This document shows positions 7,717 to 19,056 of a stretch of 64,000 nucleotides of DNA, piece by piece. Every line of letters begins with the position of its first letter. Positions within the stretch are counted from its first letter, which is position 1. The notes under the pieces were generated by a model. That model was not told the DNA's origin. It did no database searches and saw nothing but the letters and a program-made list of their open reading frames with translations. Both the position numbers and the translations under genes were made by a program. This stretch comes from a virus, in IMG/VR virus record IMGVR_UViG_3300018080_006015, positions 55,630-119,629 of that record; one strand, 5' to 3'.

Positions 7717-9276
7717 ATGACAAAGGTTGATCTAAAACAATTTGCTCAAAGTGGGGCCGTTGACCAAAACGTTATTCGGTATAATGCAACTACAGGTTTG
7801 TGGGAACCTGGTGTGGCAGCTTTTTCTGGTGGTGGTGGTGCCCCTACAGCAGAAGACAAAAACCTTATACCATTTGCTACCGGACCTGGTAATGGACAAG
7901 ATACCGGAATTGAAATTAGCGAAGAACCAATAGGAGATCGTTATGTTACGGTAATTGTTAATGGTATTTCTTCTAGTATAGGAGATGGATATACCTCGTT
8001 GGACTGTTATTTTTCTATAGATGGTGGTCTTACAGCTTTAAATCTGTCTGCGATCACTACTGGTGCTAGGTTATATTGGAATAGTACGATTGCTGGGTTT
8101 CAGTTGGCTCCCACGGATGTAGTTGATTTAGATTACGATGTGTTAGATGGTTACAGTCCGGGCCCAGGCCCTAGTGGCGATTGTGGTTGGACAGATGATG
8201 GCGCTGTGGTTCGTTTGACAACTATTACTGATTTTGTTGGTGTTGGTACTGTTGCCCCTAATTTGAAGTTTGATGTTGTTGGTGATATTGGCGTTTCTAG
8301 TTCTCTAGTTGTTGGTCCATTAGCCACCGCTGCAACTGTTGGTGAAATTCGATTAAATACTGATAACTGGGTAATGTCTCGTCAAGGCGTATCAGATGTG
8401 GGCGTTGTTGGTTATGATTCTGCAGGAACAATGTCTGTATTAGGTCATAATAATCCTGCCTTAATGCCATCATGGACTGCCGCAATATCAACTAATGGGT
8501 TTGTTGCTGGAAGTGCCGTTCCATATATGGCGGTTACTCCAAATTGGGCCGGAGTAAATGGTGTTTATATTAATTTGGACTCTATTCATTTTGAGGAAAC
8601 AATTACAAATCCAATTATTACGCAGGATGCAACAAATTCAGCTGGGGCTGCGTCATATTTAGAGCTGTCCGCACAAGATAATTCAAATGCCGCTGGAATA
8701 GGTGGAAATTTGTTATTAGAACCAGGTGATGGAACATTAATGAATGGTGGTGTTCATATTGGGTTTAATCACAGCACAACAGATGCAGATATTGGCGTTT
8801 GTATAGGCAGATACGCCAGTGCAGAAAATTATGGCGAAGTTGCACAGTCTAATGGTGTTTGGTCTTCTGCCGGTGAGTCTCAGTCATCTAGTCTGGTTTT
8901 AAGGAATGCGTCTTCCGGAGCCGTAACTGTAGATTTGTTTTTAGATGGTATGGCAGAATATTTTGTTTTAGATACTATTAGTACATATATTTTTGAAATT
9001 AAAGTTGTGGGTTCGTCTCCTTCGTTGTGGCCAAATATAGTATCGGCGGCTTATAAGTTTGAACTATGTGGTCGTAGAGATAATTTTGGAACACAGATTA
9101 TGGGATTAGTCAGTAAGACAATTATTTATGAAGACGAAGTTGGTTGGGATTGTGATATTGACATAGATGATACCGGCGCTGATGAATTAAATATACAATG
9201 TACAGGAATTGCCGGCAGAGATATCTTTTGGACTGCATATGTTAGAGCCACAAAGGTTCAAATTCCACCAATCTAA
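7717..9276 (+). CDS. Fibre protein with type-A C-terminal domain, 519 aa
   Basis: N-terminal MTKVDLKQFAQSGAV matches the 5073 gene. Residues about 45-145 repeat the beta domain of the 4488 gene (EDKNLIPFAT, YVTVIVNGISS, CYFSIDGG, GARLYWNS, DVVDLDYDV). The middle has WTDDGAVVRLTT, a VGVGTVAPNLKFDVVGDI motif like those in fibre shafts, and one ITQDATNSAG solenoid segment. The last 130 residues (SSLVLRN to ATKVQIPPI) form a domain also found at the ends of the genes at 9300 and 19057, a probable beta-sandwich tip. The gene therefore looks like a compact mosaic of parts from its neighbours. Confidence 0.7.
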   Translation: MTKVDLKQFAQSGAVDQNVIRYNATTGLWEPGVAAFSGGGGAPTAEDKNLIPFATGPGNGQDTGIEISEEPIGDRYVTVIVNGISSSIGDGYTSLDCYFSIDGGLTALNLSAITTGARLYWNSTIAGFQLAPTDVVDLDYDVLDGYSPGPGPSGDCGWTDDGAVVRLTTITDFVGVGTVAPNLKFDVVGDIGVSSSLVVGPLATAATVGEIRLNTDNWVMSRQGVSDVGVVGYDSAGTMSVLGHNNPALMPSWTAAISTNGFVAGSAVPYMAVTPNWAGVNGVYINLDSIHFEETITNPIITQDATNSAGAASYLELSAQDNSNAAGIGGNLLLEPGDGTLMNGGVHIGFNHSTTDADIGVCIGRYASAENYGEVAQSNGVWSSAGESQSSSLVLRNASSGAVTVDLFLDGMAEYFVLDTISTYIFEIKVVGSSPSLWPNIVSAAYKFELCGRRDNFGTQIMGLVSKTIIYEDEVGWDCDIDIDDTGADELNIQCTGIAGRDIFWTAYVRATKVQIPPI

Positions 9277-9299
9277 AGCAACAAACAGTAGGCATATAA

Positions 9300-12200
9300 A
9301 TGGCAAATGGTTTTATATACGACAGAAGTATACCTCAGATTGAATTAATTGATGGTTATGACGGAACTACCCGTGTAATCATAGACGGATCTGAAAACAC
9401 TAACAGTAAAGTTTATGTTAATGCTATTGCTGGGAATGGTTTGTCCCCCGTTACTATAGATGCCGACTTTGGTGCTGGTGTTCAAAATCAAGTCGCGGTA
9501 TATGCTAATGTTTTTAGATCTGGTCCCATTACAGCATCTGGAGCTGGAATTGGCTGTTATTTGGCTCAGATAGAAGAACATGCCGCTGATGATGTGCGTT
9601 CTATAATTGCTGGTTATTTGGCGTTGGAGCCTAGAAGATCAGCTCCTCATGCCACAGAAAGCGTAGCTGCATTTGCTGCTTTCGGTGATTCTGCCTCTGA
9701 TAATTTGTGGGACAGTACACTAACGATGTACGGTCAAGATTGTATAATTAATGCAACTTCAATGGGTTCGGGTAGTGGGCCAAATTTTGCAGTGTATACG
9801 GGGCAAGGTTATGACGGTTACGGCGGTGGTGATGCTGTATTTACAATGGGTTACGGCGATATTGCTGGCGGAGCTGGTGGTAGTTTTATAGTTTTTCCTG
9901 GATTAGGGCCAACTAGTGGAGAACATGGATCCGCAATCTTTTGGAGTGTAGATGAAGATCAAACGCCAGTACGAATTAGAACCACTGTTCCAAATTTTGC
10001 TGATTTGACAAGGTGGGAGAATTATGATGGTTATTTATTAGCTGCTGTAACTGGTGACGGTCATTTTCAGATGACAGATGGGGCTGTACCAGGATATGTA
10101 TTGACATCTGATTTTGATGGAGTCGCTTATTGGGCCCCTAGTGACGGTTATGATGGATATGGTTATTGGACATTAGATGGTAATTTTTTATATCCCAACT
10201 TTTCTGATTATGACGTTGTAATAGGTGATACTACAACATCTATTCCTGGGGAAAAATTACGAGTAAATGGCGATACAACAATAGATGGTAGATTGAGGGT
10301 CGGGACGGCTACAGATGCTGTTGGTATTGGCGATTTTTCTTCTGGTATGGTTGGTACTACCAGGTTGCATTATAATCAGGCAAATGAGAGTTTAAATCTT
10401 TATGATAATGCAAATCAGCAAGTCATTCAATTACAAGCATTTACTCCGCTTTCGACATTGCCCTATGTTGCGGTTGGACTTGGAACTCTTTTTCTTCCGG
10501 GACCAATTAATCCAGTAAGCCCAGAAACTGTAAGAATAGACAGTCCACTTTCTGGTTTGCGCATAGAGGATAATTTAGGGCCAGCTGGTAGTTATATTGA
10601 GTTTGGAGATGGACAACTTGCTGCCCCATCTCAAGCGATTGGGCCTTTGGGACCTGAGGCTAGATTAATATATCATGCTGGTTTTAATTCTTTAGCGGTT
10701 TCTTATGCCGGCGCTCCTTATGTTCCAATTGGTGGTGGCGCACCTTCTGGTTGGACGGATGATGGCGTTGTTGTTAGATTAACTACCATTAATGATGCTG
10801 TAGGTATAGGTACGGCCACGCCAGCAGCTGGTATGAAGCTTCACGTTGTTGGTGATACTTATTTAGAGTGTGATGATTTTTGGGTAGGTACAGACGGTTA
10901 TGCGCGCATGACCTATTCTAGGCTGCAAGAATCATTAACCCTATTTGACAGTTCTGATCAGGCAACCATATTATTAGACGCATTTACTAATGGTGGGTAT
11001 ATAGGAATAGGATCTACAGCGGTTATGGGTCCAAGCGGTTCAGAGCAATTGAATGTTGATGGTGACGCTTATATTGGGGGAAAACTAACCGTAATTGGAG
11101 AGATCGATCCTGTTTCAGTAACTATTGAGGACAAAGTTACATTTGATTCGGCTTTTTACGAGGCTTATGATGGTAGCAATGTATCTCCTGTTTTACTTTC
11201 TGAGTCGAGAGGATTACTTAGATACAATAATTACACACAAGATTGGGAAATGTCTACCCCAAATACTGGCGGATGGGTTAGTTTTGGTGGTGATGGCTAT
11301 GCCGGTTATTGGGATCTTAAAGACGGATATATTCTTCATCCATTAGATGATGATTTTGATGTTACTATTGGGACAGATAGCGTAACAGGTACTGGCGAAA
11401 AGTTATACGTATATGGTCGTCAAGTAATACGTTGTGACAATCTTCCGTCTGGATCGTCAGAGGCGCTGTATGTTGAGGCGGATATTCAGGAATCCTATCA
11501 GGCGGTAATTAACGCTAGTATACGCAGGATGACCCCTCTTGATGGTTATTATTTCGTTACCGGCATTACTAGTCGTGTTAATAATTTAGCTGCGGACAAT
11601 ATTTATTCTGCCTCTGTGGCATTTGCTGCGGCTGAACCGGATGTAGAAAACCCACAAGCGGTACGAGTTGCTTATGTAGTAGAAGGCAATCAAGATACCG
11701 GCAATTTTTATAATGTTGGTCTTGCGGCGGTTGATCAGGATCTAGAAATCGGATCAGTACGAAGAGCGCCTGGTGATGGCTTTGATGTTAGAATATCTGC
11801 CGGCCAAGGAAGTTTTGATGGTTATGGCGGCACTTTACATTTGAGCAGTGGTGGTGGAGAATCTACAGCTCCTGGTGGTTATGACGGGGCAGATATTGAA
11901 ATGTACACCGGTAATGGTGCATCTACTGGTCCTTTTGCGGGTGCGGCAGGAAATTTGCTGATAATATTAGGTAATGCCTCTTCTGATGGTTTTGTTCCAG
12001 CAGATGGTGGTAGTTGTAATGTTGAGTTGGGTTCGGCGGCAGGAATAGGTGGAAATCCTGGAAGATTTACAATTACTGGAGCTAATGGTCATTTTTCCGG
12101 CCCAATGGCTATATTTCAGAATCAAGATGGTTATTCCGCATTAGAAATTGGCGTAGAAGGATGGGCCTCTGTTGGTGGCGGATTTGGTCTTGCTAATAGG

Positions 12201-15200
12201 GGTGATTTTGCGGCCGGAATAAGTGGTGAGTCCAGCGTAATTTATTTCCAAACAGATGGTGCGATGCGTTGGAATGATAGTGGTGGGCTTAGTACCGTCA
12301 CTATAAATGGTAACACTTCTTTTGTGGGTATTGGTACAGATGTACCATTCGGATCTGAGTCGTTAAGTGTTTTGGGTGATGTTCGTATAGACGGTGAATA
12401 TTTAAGGTTTTCTAAGTATAGCCCTTCACCCAAAATTACAATAGAAAATTACGACCTTGTTGGTGCTGCAAATTCGTTAACTATTAGGTCACAAATTGCA
12501 GATAGGCTAAATTCTATTGGTGGTGATTTGATTTTGGGCGCCGGAGATGCGTTAAATCTTAATGGTACTGGCGGTGATTTAACCATAACGCCAGGACGAG
12601 GAAGTAACACGGATGGCACCCTTTATTTACGGGATGGGCAAGGACAATACGGATTATTAGTTAGAACTAGTGGGGCTTATTCTCCAAACGCATTAGTTGA
12701 CTTTGGAGCCGCTGAGGTTACTTCTAGTGGAAATCCTATATGGAATTTTGGAACATCATTGGCTACATTTGGCGGTAATGTTCAAATTGATGGAAAACTG
12801 ACTGTAGATGGTGCGTTAGATCCCATTTCTGTAACCGTAGAAGATAAAGTTGCCGGAACTGGCGCATATTATGAGGCTTATGACGGAAGTTTAGCCGGCG
12901 TCGTAAATCCTGGAGATGACTTTGGTAGAATTAGATATAATGACAGCACCGGATCGTTTGAGCTGTCTACACCAGTAAGTGGCGGTTGGGTTCCCATGAC
13001 TGGTGGTGGCGGTGGTGGAGGAGACGGTTATTGGTCCTTAGATGGCTACACATTATATCCAGACAGATTTAACTATAATGTTATAATTGGTGACAACCTT
13101 CCTTCTGGTTATGGTGAGAAACTGGCCGTACATGGACGCCAGACAATTTTTGGTGGCGCCATTGATCAGGCCGGGTATAGTGCTCTTTATGTTTCTGCTG
13201 AGTGCGATGTAATTGCTAGTAGTGTAATTAGAGCGCAAATGGATCGTGTTAATCCGGCGCCACCAGGCCAGGTGGTTTCTGGAATTTCTTCTCAGCCTCA
13301 AACTATTGTAGGAGATAGCGGTCAATCAGGTACATTTGCCTTTTTTGCAGAAACGCCACAACGATATGATTTGGATGCGCAGTGTGCGGCCTATGTTTTA
13401 TTTGGTGACGAAAGTTCGGGAGATTATTATGATGCCGCGTTGTTGTCAGTAGATCAGCGAATGGTATTATCTACTATTAGGGCCGGAAGTCCTGGTGATG
13501 GCCCAAATATCTACTTGGCGCCTTGTGATGGTTATGACGGTTATGGCGGAGATGTTATACTACAAGGTGGTAGTGCCTTTTGTACTACAACTCCGTATTC
13601 TGCCGGAGGAATTCAACTACAAGGTGGTGATGCCCGCTCGATTACCGGTAGCCCATTTCCACCCGGTTCATCTATAGATGGTGGTGGAGTTCTAATTGAG
13701 CTGGGAGAGGGCGCAGAGGGTGGTAGTAATGGTATATTTAATGTTACAACCCCAAGAAATACCACAGATGATTTCGTAATATTTAGGGACGGCTATGATC
13801 GCCCGGTATTTTCTGTAGATCCATATCTCGTTGATATTCATACAAATGCTAATGTAAAGAACGACTTGTATGTGGGTGGAAAATTAACAGTAGTAGGAGA
13901 GATTGATCCTATTGCTGTTATTATAGAGAGCCCATTAAATGATGCATATTTGGAGTTTGGCGACGGTCAAAGTGCTGTTATTTCTACATCTAATACTGGT
14001 CGTATTAGGTATAATGATGCTGAACAGAAGTTCCAGATATCAATTAATACTGGGGATTATGAGGATATTGTTACTACGGCCTATTCCGTATGGACTCGCG
14101 ATGTAGCAGGATTTGTATATCCTACATCTGTTTATGATCAGGTGGTTATTGGTGGCTCCGATCCTCCAGGTACAGAACAGTTAAGAGTTAGTGGTGGTGA
14201 TTTCTTAATGGAGGGCGATATTGATTTTGGAGTTAATACAATATCTCCAACATTGTCTCAAAGACAAACATCTGGGATCGGTACAGATTTAAATATAGTA
14301 GCTCAAAGAACTGTTGGTGACGGATATAATGCGGGTTCATTGTGGTTGGTAGGTGGTAATGCCCCGACAACTGGTATGGGGTCTTCGGGTGGCAATGTAA
14401 TTGTTGCTCCGGGAGATGGTGACACAGAGGGGGCGTTTTATTTGAGAAACGCTGCCTTAGACAATATGATTATCGCTCTTGATGATAATATTAACTTTAC
14501 CGTGGTGGGTGGTGGATCTGGTTCTGTTACGGCAACTGGCAATCCTACTTGGAATTTCGGTACATCAGCAGCTACTTTTGGCGGAGATGTATTTATAGAT
14601 GATCAGCTTGGTGTTGGAACAATAACGCCAGACGCTAATTCTAAGGTAGAGATAGAGTACACACAAGTTACAAATGGTCGTAGTTTGTTGATTGACCAGA
14701 CGGTTGGCGCTGTTGGCGTAAATTATGGTGTTGATGTATCTTACACACGGACAAATGGCGCCACTCCGGGACAAATGATGTCCGCTTATCATACGGTATT
14801 AGCTAATGACGCGGCGGACTCAGGAGTTTGGATGGCCGCTTTCCATGCCGATTTACCAGACAAGCTTCCTGGTAATGGTATGTTTGGTATTGTTATTACT
14901 GGAGATGAGGGTGCCACTCAAAATTATGACCAGGCGTTGGTAACAATAAATCAGTCATGTAACATTAGCACCGCACAGTTTAGCGCTGGTAGTTCTTATC
15001 CTATTAGATTAAATACAGGATATCCAAGTGGTGATGGTAGTTCGGGCTTCTTGGAATTAGAAAGCCTAGACGCCGTAGCAACAGCTCCTGGTAGCGCACA
15101 TGAGGCTGGAATTATTTATCTTATTGTGGGTGATTCGGCAGCTGGCGATGGTGCGGCAATAGCAGGATCTGATATCAGGATGTATACTGGAGCTGCAGCC

Positions 15201-18200
15201 AGTGGTATTGGTGGTGGTGCTGTAGACGGAGGAGATGTTCAATTAGTTACTGGTCCTGGTGATGGATATGGATATGGTGGTGGTGTTATTCTTTCTGGCA
15301 CAGGACATGATGAATTTTTCTTGCAAATTAATGATAGTCGTAATGCAGAAACATCTCCGGGAAGCACTGGTCGTATAATTTATGATGCTTCTATTCAGAG
15401 ATTTATGATTTCTCAGAACGGATCGGTATATGCTCCAATTGCCACAGATGATGGATATCTTGGTTCTAAGTGGACGCGAGACGGATCTGTTCTTTATCCA
15501 AATTACCCAGCCACTGATTCTGTAGTAATCGGCGGAACATCTTTGGTTTCGGATGAGTCTTTACATGTTAATGGGCGACAGATAAATGTTGGAGGAGAGC
15601 TTCTTTCTGATGAATCTGCCTTAGAGGTTTCCGGGTCTATAGGACAAACAAGTTCTTCAATAATAAGCTCGAAAATGGAACGATATGCCGCTTTAAATGC
15701 TGGAGATTTTGTTTGCGGCATATCTAGCGACATAAGGACGTTATTGGCAGATGATCCGTTTGCTATAAGAGCATCATTTGTTGCGTCTGGCGTTTATGGA
15801 GATTATGTACCAGCAATAACATCTGCATTTTTAGCAAAACCTGGTGATATTTCTTATGGTAATGTTTTAACAGCCTTGGATCAGCATCTAACCATGAACG
15901 CCGTAACAAGAGATCCTGGCGATGGTTATCATGTATTTATACACGCAGCTAGTGCTTTCGAAAATGGCGATGGCGGTGGGGTGTTTATAAATTCTGGAAA
16001 CGCTGATGCAACTAGCGCTGGCAGTTATTCTGGGGGACCTATTAGACTTGCGGTTGGTCCATCAGAAGCGTTGCCTGGTGGAGAGGCTGATGGAGGAGAA
16101 ATTAGCATACAAACAGGCAGCGGAGTATCAGATGGAGGCGTGTCTGCATATGGTGGGTTGTTTAATATTAGATTAGGATCTGGTTCTGGTGCCGGTTATG
16201 GCGGTGGTGTATTAATTTCTTCATTAGATGGGTACGACGCATATTTGCAAATGGAATCTGGTGAAAACGCACAGGTTTCGGATATTGGTACTGGAAGAAT
16301 CATATATAATGCTACTACTAATAGATGGGAAGTTTCTGAAGATGGCGGTCCTTATAAACCATTAGTAAGTGGCGGGAGTGTTGGAGATGGATATTGGTAT
16401 CGCGATCCTATTGGCGTTTTATATCCCGAAAATGTTGCCGATAATGTGGCTGTAAATGCGACTAGCATGTATGATACAGAGGTATTTAGGGCCGCAGGAG
16501 ATATGGCGGTTGGGGGCGATGTAATATTTGAGTCGCTAGTTGTTGGGCCGTCAATATATCAAGATTCTATTAGTTCTGGTGGCGCTGAAGCACTAACAAT
16601 TAGCGCACAAACAACGGATGATGTAGCTGCAAATGGTGGGGACCTTGATCTGTTCGGTGGTAATGGTGGAGCTACTAGTGGTACGGGCGGTAGTGTTAAT
16701 ATTGCTAGTGGTACTGGTAATAATGACGGAGCTATAAACTTTAAATCGGGCAGTTTTGATCTGTTAAGTTTTGCAAGTGATGGCGGCACACAATCTCGTA
16801 TAATTTTTGATAGTGGAGTTAGTGCTGCTAATATTTATGTTGCACAAGAATTTGGTACGGCAAATGGCTGCGATCTTACAATTTCAGCCCAACCTGGCGC
16901 AATTTCAGGGGGTTCTGGCGGTGATTTAAGATTAATTTCTGGGCAACAAACTGGCGGCGGCATAAGTGGAGATATTGAGCTGAGATGTGGCTTATTTCCT
17001 GTTGCAAGGATATATTCTAATAGTACAATTGCGGGTTTTGTTGCGTTTGATTACTCTATTGGTGATTGTTATATTTTACAAGAACAGAGTTCGTCTGGAG
17101 ATGGCTCTGATTTTTATATTTCGGCTCAGCAGTCATTATCGTCTGGGGACCACGATGGAGGCAAGTTATCATTAAGTGCTGGTGATGGATATGGAAACGG
17201 AAGTGGCGGAAATGTATTAATACAATCTGGAAATGGTGGGGCTAATGTTTTTGGTTATCCTGGTCAAATTGAATTTAAAGCCGGATCGCTTGATCTCGCG
17301 GTCTTGAGAGAATATAATTTAAGCCCAAATTCTGCTAATTTTGTTTTTGATTCTGAGCTATCAAGTGGTGTGGTTATTTTTCAGGACACTGCTCCGGTCG
17401 GTATGGATGGTGCTGATTTTCTAGTTGGGGCACAAGACGCTGGTGCTGGAGGGTCTAACGGTGGCGATTTAATACTATTTTCTGGGCTTGGTAATGTTGC
17501 AGATGGCGCAGTTCAAATAAATGCCGGTAATGCTCCAGTTTTCAGAGTAAGCAGAGATAATGGTACATCGTTAGGACAGATAGAGTTTGATGATAATCTT
17601 TCTGGAGTATTAATATCTCAACAAAATCCATCAGTTTCGGGTGATGGGCGTGATATAACAATTCGGGCTCAAAGTGGTATTGCAGGCTTTGATGGCGGTA
17701 ATATAGAGATATTGTCAGGAGAGGCTGGTGCAGGTGGTACGGATGGAGATATTATACTTAACGCGGGCAGCGGAGAAGTATATATACCCGGCAAATTAAC
17801 TGTAGATGGATATTTAGATCCCTCGGCTGTTATTATAGAAGATAAGGCAACCGGTGATGGTGCCTATTTTGAGATGTACAATGGTACGGCTGTAGCTGCC
17901 CCAGATATTGGTGATAACTTTGCTCGGATACGATATAACAATATATCAAATCAGTTTGAGTCTGCAGTGCCTGGAGGCAGTTGGCAAGTATTAGGTGGTG
18001 GTTCGACCGGTGATGGATATTGGTATAGAGATCCTTTGGGCATTTTATATCCCGAAAATGTTGCTGATAATGTTGTTATTGGCGCCGCATCTATGTATGA
18101 TACAGAGGTGTTTAGAGTAGCGGGAAATACATCTGCTGGTGGGGATATTATATTTGAGTCTTCAGTAACTGGTCCGTCAATATATCAAGACTCTATTAGC

Positions 18201-19037
18201 TCAGGAAATGCAGAAACATTAACAATTAGAGCACAATCCACAAGCGACGCGGCAGCAAGTGGTGGCGACTTAGATATTTATGCCGGTGCTGCCACAAATA
18301 TAACGGGTGGTGATGGTGGAAATCTAATACTTCATAGCGGAAATACCGCTGAACCAGGAACAGATAATGGTTCTATAGATTTGTATAGCGGCAATACAGA
18401 TCATATGGTTTCGTTTAAGATAGATGGCAGCTACACATTGTTAGAATTTCATCCAGATGTGATGCCCGTTATAGTTCAGGAGGACGCTGATTCTGGAGAC
18501 GGATCCGATCTTGTTATTGTTGCTCAAAGCGCTGCGGAAGATGGAGCAAATAGTGGTGGTAATATTGTAATACAGACTGGTGATGGCTATGATGGCGGAA
18601 GTAATGGCATTATAGAGCTTAATGGAAATGTTGAACATAGTTCGGCCGATGTAGTTAGTGGTGTAGCGTTCGGTATGTCAAATACGACATCTGATGCAAA
18701 TCCTGTAAGATTATACTTAGACGAATATGATAATGATTTGGTGCTTGAAGATGATTCGGCGTATACTTTTGATATTATTGTAACAGCGATAAATACTGGA
18801 ACAGGAGATGTTGCTTCGTGGCATTTCTATTATTCTGCAAAGCGTTATGGTGGTATTACCTCAGAAGTTAATGAGTCGGACAAAACCACGATCAGTGATG
18901 AAAGTGGCGGGGTGTGGAGCTGTGATCTGGATGTTAACCAGGCTGTAAACAATGAACTTGATATTGTTTGTGTCGGAGATGTTGGTGAAAATATCAAGTG
19001 GGGCGCAACAGTTAAATTTACCAAAATAAAAATGTAA
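9300..19037 (+). CDS. Giant modular fibre/adhesin protein, about 3245 aa
   Basis: One continuous frame of 9.7 kb. Residues 1 to about 290 form a cap (MANGFIYDRSIPQIELIDGY; CYLAQIEEHA; GYVLTSDFDGVAYWAP) shared with the gene at 27929. After that, modules repeat: a DGYWxxDGxxLYP linker, VVIGxxxxxGxEKLRV, a solenoid of GGD/GGN turns, WNFGTSxATFGG, then the GKLTVDG hinge at residues 594, 1165, 1527 and 2831. Two large segments starting near 16381 and 18008 are close duplicates. The last 130 residues are the type-A domain. Composition is extreme: Gly, Asp, Ser and Thr dominate, with very few cysteines and frequent DGY. No catalytic motif seen. A long, thin, beta-structured appendage is the likely product. 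The frame has no interruption, so selection keeps it intact. Confidence 0.75.
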   Translation: MANGFIYDRSIPQIELIDGYDGTTRVIIDGSENTNSKVYVNAIAGNGLSPVTIDADFGAGVQNQVAVYANVFRSGPITASGAGIGCYLAQIEEHAADDVRSIIAGYLALEPRRSAPHATESVAAFAAFGDSASDNLWDSTLTMYGQDCIINATSMGSGSGPNFAVYTGQGYDGYGGGDAVFTMGYGDIAGGAGGSFIVFPGLGPTSGEHGSAIFWSVDEDQTPVRIRTTVPNFADLTRWENYDGYLLAAVTGDGHFQMTDGAVPGYVLTSDFDGVAYWAPSDGYDGYGYWTLDGNFLYPNFSDYDVVIGDTTTSIPGEKLRVNGDTTIDGRLRVGTATDAVGIGDFSSGMVGTTRLHYNQANESLNLYDNANQQVIQLQAFTPLSTLPYVAVGLGTLFLPGPINPVSPETVRIDSPLSGLRIEDNLGPAGSYIEFGDGQLAAPSQAIGPLGPEARLIYHAGFNSLAVSYAGAPYVPIGGGAPSGWTDDGVVVRLTTINDAVGIGTATPAAGMKLHVVGDTYLECDDFWVGTDGYARMTYSRLQESLTLFDSSDQATILLDAFTNGGYIGIGSTAVMGPSGSEQLNVDGDAYIGGKLTVIGEIDPVSVTIEDKVTFDSAFYEAYDGSNVSPVLLSESRGLLRYNNYTQDWEMSTPNTGGWVSFGGDGYAGYWDLKDGYILHPLDDDFDVTIGTDSVTGTGEKLYVYGRQVIRCDNLPSGSSEALYVEADIQESYQAVINASIRRMTPLDGYYFVTGITSRVNNLAADNIYSASVAFAAAEPDVENPQAVRVAYVVEGNQDTGNFYNVGLAAVDQDLEIGSVRRAPGDGFDVRISAGQGSFDGYGGTLHLSSGGGESTAPGGYDGADIEMYTGNGASTGPFAGAAGNLLIILGNASSDGFVPADGGSCNVELGSAAGIGGNPGRFTITGANGHFSGPMAIFQNQDGYSALEIGVEGWASVGGGFGLANRGDFAAGISGESSVIYFQTDGAMRWNDSGGLSTVTINGNTSFVGIGTDVPFGSESLSVLGDVRIDGEYLRFSKYSPSPKITIENYDLVGAANSLTIRSQIADRLNSIGGDLILGAGDALNLNGTGGDLTITPGRGSNTDGTLYLRDGQGQYGLLVRTSGAYSPNALVDFGAAEVTSSGNPIWNFGTSLATFGGNVQIDGKLTVDGALDPISVTVEDKVAGTGAYYEAYDGSLAGVVNPGDDFGRIRYNDSTGSFELSTPVSGGWVPMTGGGGGGGDGYWSLDGYTLYPDRFNYNVIIGDNLPSGYGEKLAVHGRQTIFGGAIDQAGYSALYVSAECDVIASSVIRAQMDRVNPAPPGQVVSGISSQPQTIVGDSGQSGTFAFFAETPQRYDLDAQCAAYVLFGDESSGDYYDAALLSVDQRMVLSTIRAGSPGDGPNIYLAPCDGYDGYGGDVILQGGSAFCTTTPYSAGGIQLQGGDARSITGSPFPPGSSIDGGGVLIELGEGAEGGSNGIFNVTTPRNTTDDFVIFRDGYDRPVFSVDPYLVDIHTNANVKNDLYVGGKLTVVGEIDPIAVIIESPLNDAYLEFGDGQSAVISTSNTGRIRYNDAEQKFQISINTGDYEDIVTTAYSVWTRDVAGFVYPTSVYDQVVIGGSDPPGTEQLRVSGGDFLMEGDIDFGVNTISPTLSQRQTSGIGTDLNIVAQRTVGDGYNAGSLWLVGGNAPTTGMGSSGGNVIVAPGDGDTEGAFYLRNAALDNMIIALDDNINFTVVGGGSGSVTATGNPTWNFGTSAATFGGDVFIDDQLGVGTITPDANSKVEIEYTQVTNGRSLLIDQTVGAVGVNYGVDVSYTRTNGATPGQMMSAYHTVLANDAADSGVWMAAFHADLPDKLPGNGMFGIVITGDEGATQNYDQALVTINQSCNISTAQFSAGSSYPIRLNTGYPSGDGSSGFLELESLDAVATAPGSAHEAGIIYLIVGDSAAGDGAAIAGSDIRMYTGAAASGIGGGAVDGGDVQLVTGPGDGYGYGGGVILSGTGHDEFFLQINDSRNAETSPGSTGRIIYDASIQRFMISQNGSVYAPIATDDGYLGSKWTRDGSVLYPNYPATDSVVIGGTSLVSDESLHVNGRQINVGGELLSDESALEVSGSIGQTSSSIISSKMERYAALNAGDFVCGISSDIRTLLADDPFAIRASFVASGVYGDYVPAITSAFLAKPGDISYGNVLTALDQHLTMNAVTRDPGDGYHVFIHAASAFENGDGGGVFINSGNADATSAGSYSGGPIRLAVGPSEALPGGEADGGEISIQTGSGVSDGGVSAYGGLFNIRLGSGSGAGYGGGVLISSLDGYDAYLQMESGENAQVSDIGTGRIIYNATTNRWEVSEDGGPYKPLVSGGSVGDGYWYRDPIGVLYPENVADNVAVNATSMYDTEVFRAAGDMAVGGDVIFESLVVGPSIYQDSISSGGAEALTISAQTTDDVAANGGDLDLFGGNGGATSGTGGSVNIASGTGNNDGAINFKSGSFDLLSFASDGGTQSRIIFDSGVSAANIYVAQEFGTANGCDLTISAQPGAISGGSGGDLRLISGQQTGGGISGDIELRCGLFPVARIYSNSTIAGFVAFDYSIGDCYILQEQSSSGDGSDFYISAQQSLSSGDHDGGKLSLSAGDGYGNGSGGNVLIQSGNGGANVFGYPGQIEFKAGSLDLAVLREYNLSPNSANFVFDSELSSGVVIFQDTAPVGMDGADFLVGAQDAGAGGSNGGDLILFSGLGNVADGAVQINAGNAPVFRVSRDNGTSLGQIEFDDNLSGVLISQQNPSVSGDGRDITIRAQSGIAGFDGGNIEILSGEAGAGGTDGDIILNAGSGEVYIPGKLTVDGYLDPSAVIIEDKATGDGAYFEMYNGTAVAAPDIGDNFARIRYNNISNQFESAVPGGSWQVLGGGSTGDGYWYRDPLGILYPENVADNVVIGAASMYDTEVFRVAGNTSAGGDIIFESSVTGPSIYQDSISSGNAETLTIRAQSTSDAAASGGDLDIYAGAATNITGGDGGNLILHSGNTAEPGTDNGSIDLYSGNTDHMVSFKIDGSYTLLEFHPDVMPVIVQEDADSGDGSDLVIVAQSAAEDGANSGGNIVIQTGDGYDGGSNGIIELNGNVEHSSADVVSGVAFGMSNTTSDANPVRLYLDEYDNDLVLEDDSAYTFDIIVTAINTGTGDVASWHFYYSAKRYGGITSEVNESDKTTISDESGGVWSCDLDVNQAVNNELDIVCVGDVGENIKWGATVKFTKIKM
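16381..18245 (+). repeat. Long imperfect direct duplication inside the 9300 gene
   Basis: The segment from about 16381 (GDGYWYRDPIGVLYPENVAD, SMYDTEVFRAAGD, GPSIYQDSISSG) recurs from about 18008 (GDGYWYRDPLGILYPENVAD, SMYDTEVFRVAGN, GPSIYQDSISSG), offset by about 1.63 kb. Similarity holds at DNA level in long patches and extends at least 200 bp. It points to a recent in-frame duplication of one whole fibre module. Confidence 0.75.
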
Positions 19038-19056
19038 TAAATAAAGAGGTTGAACA

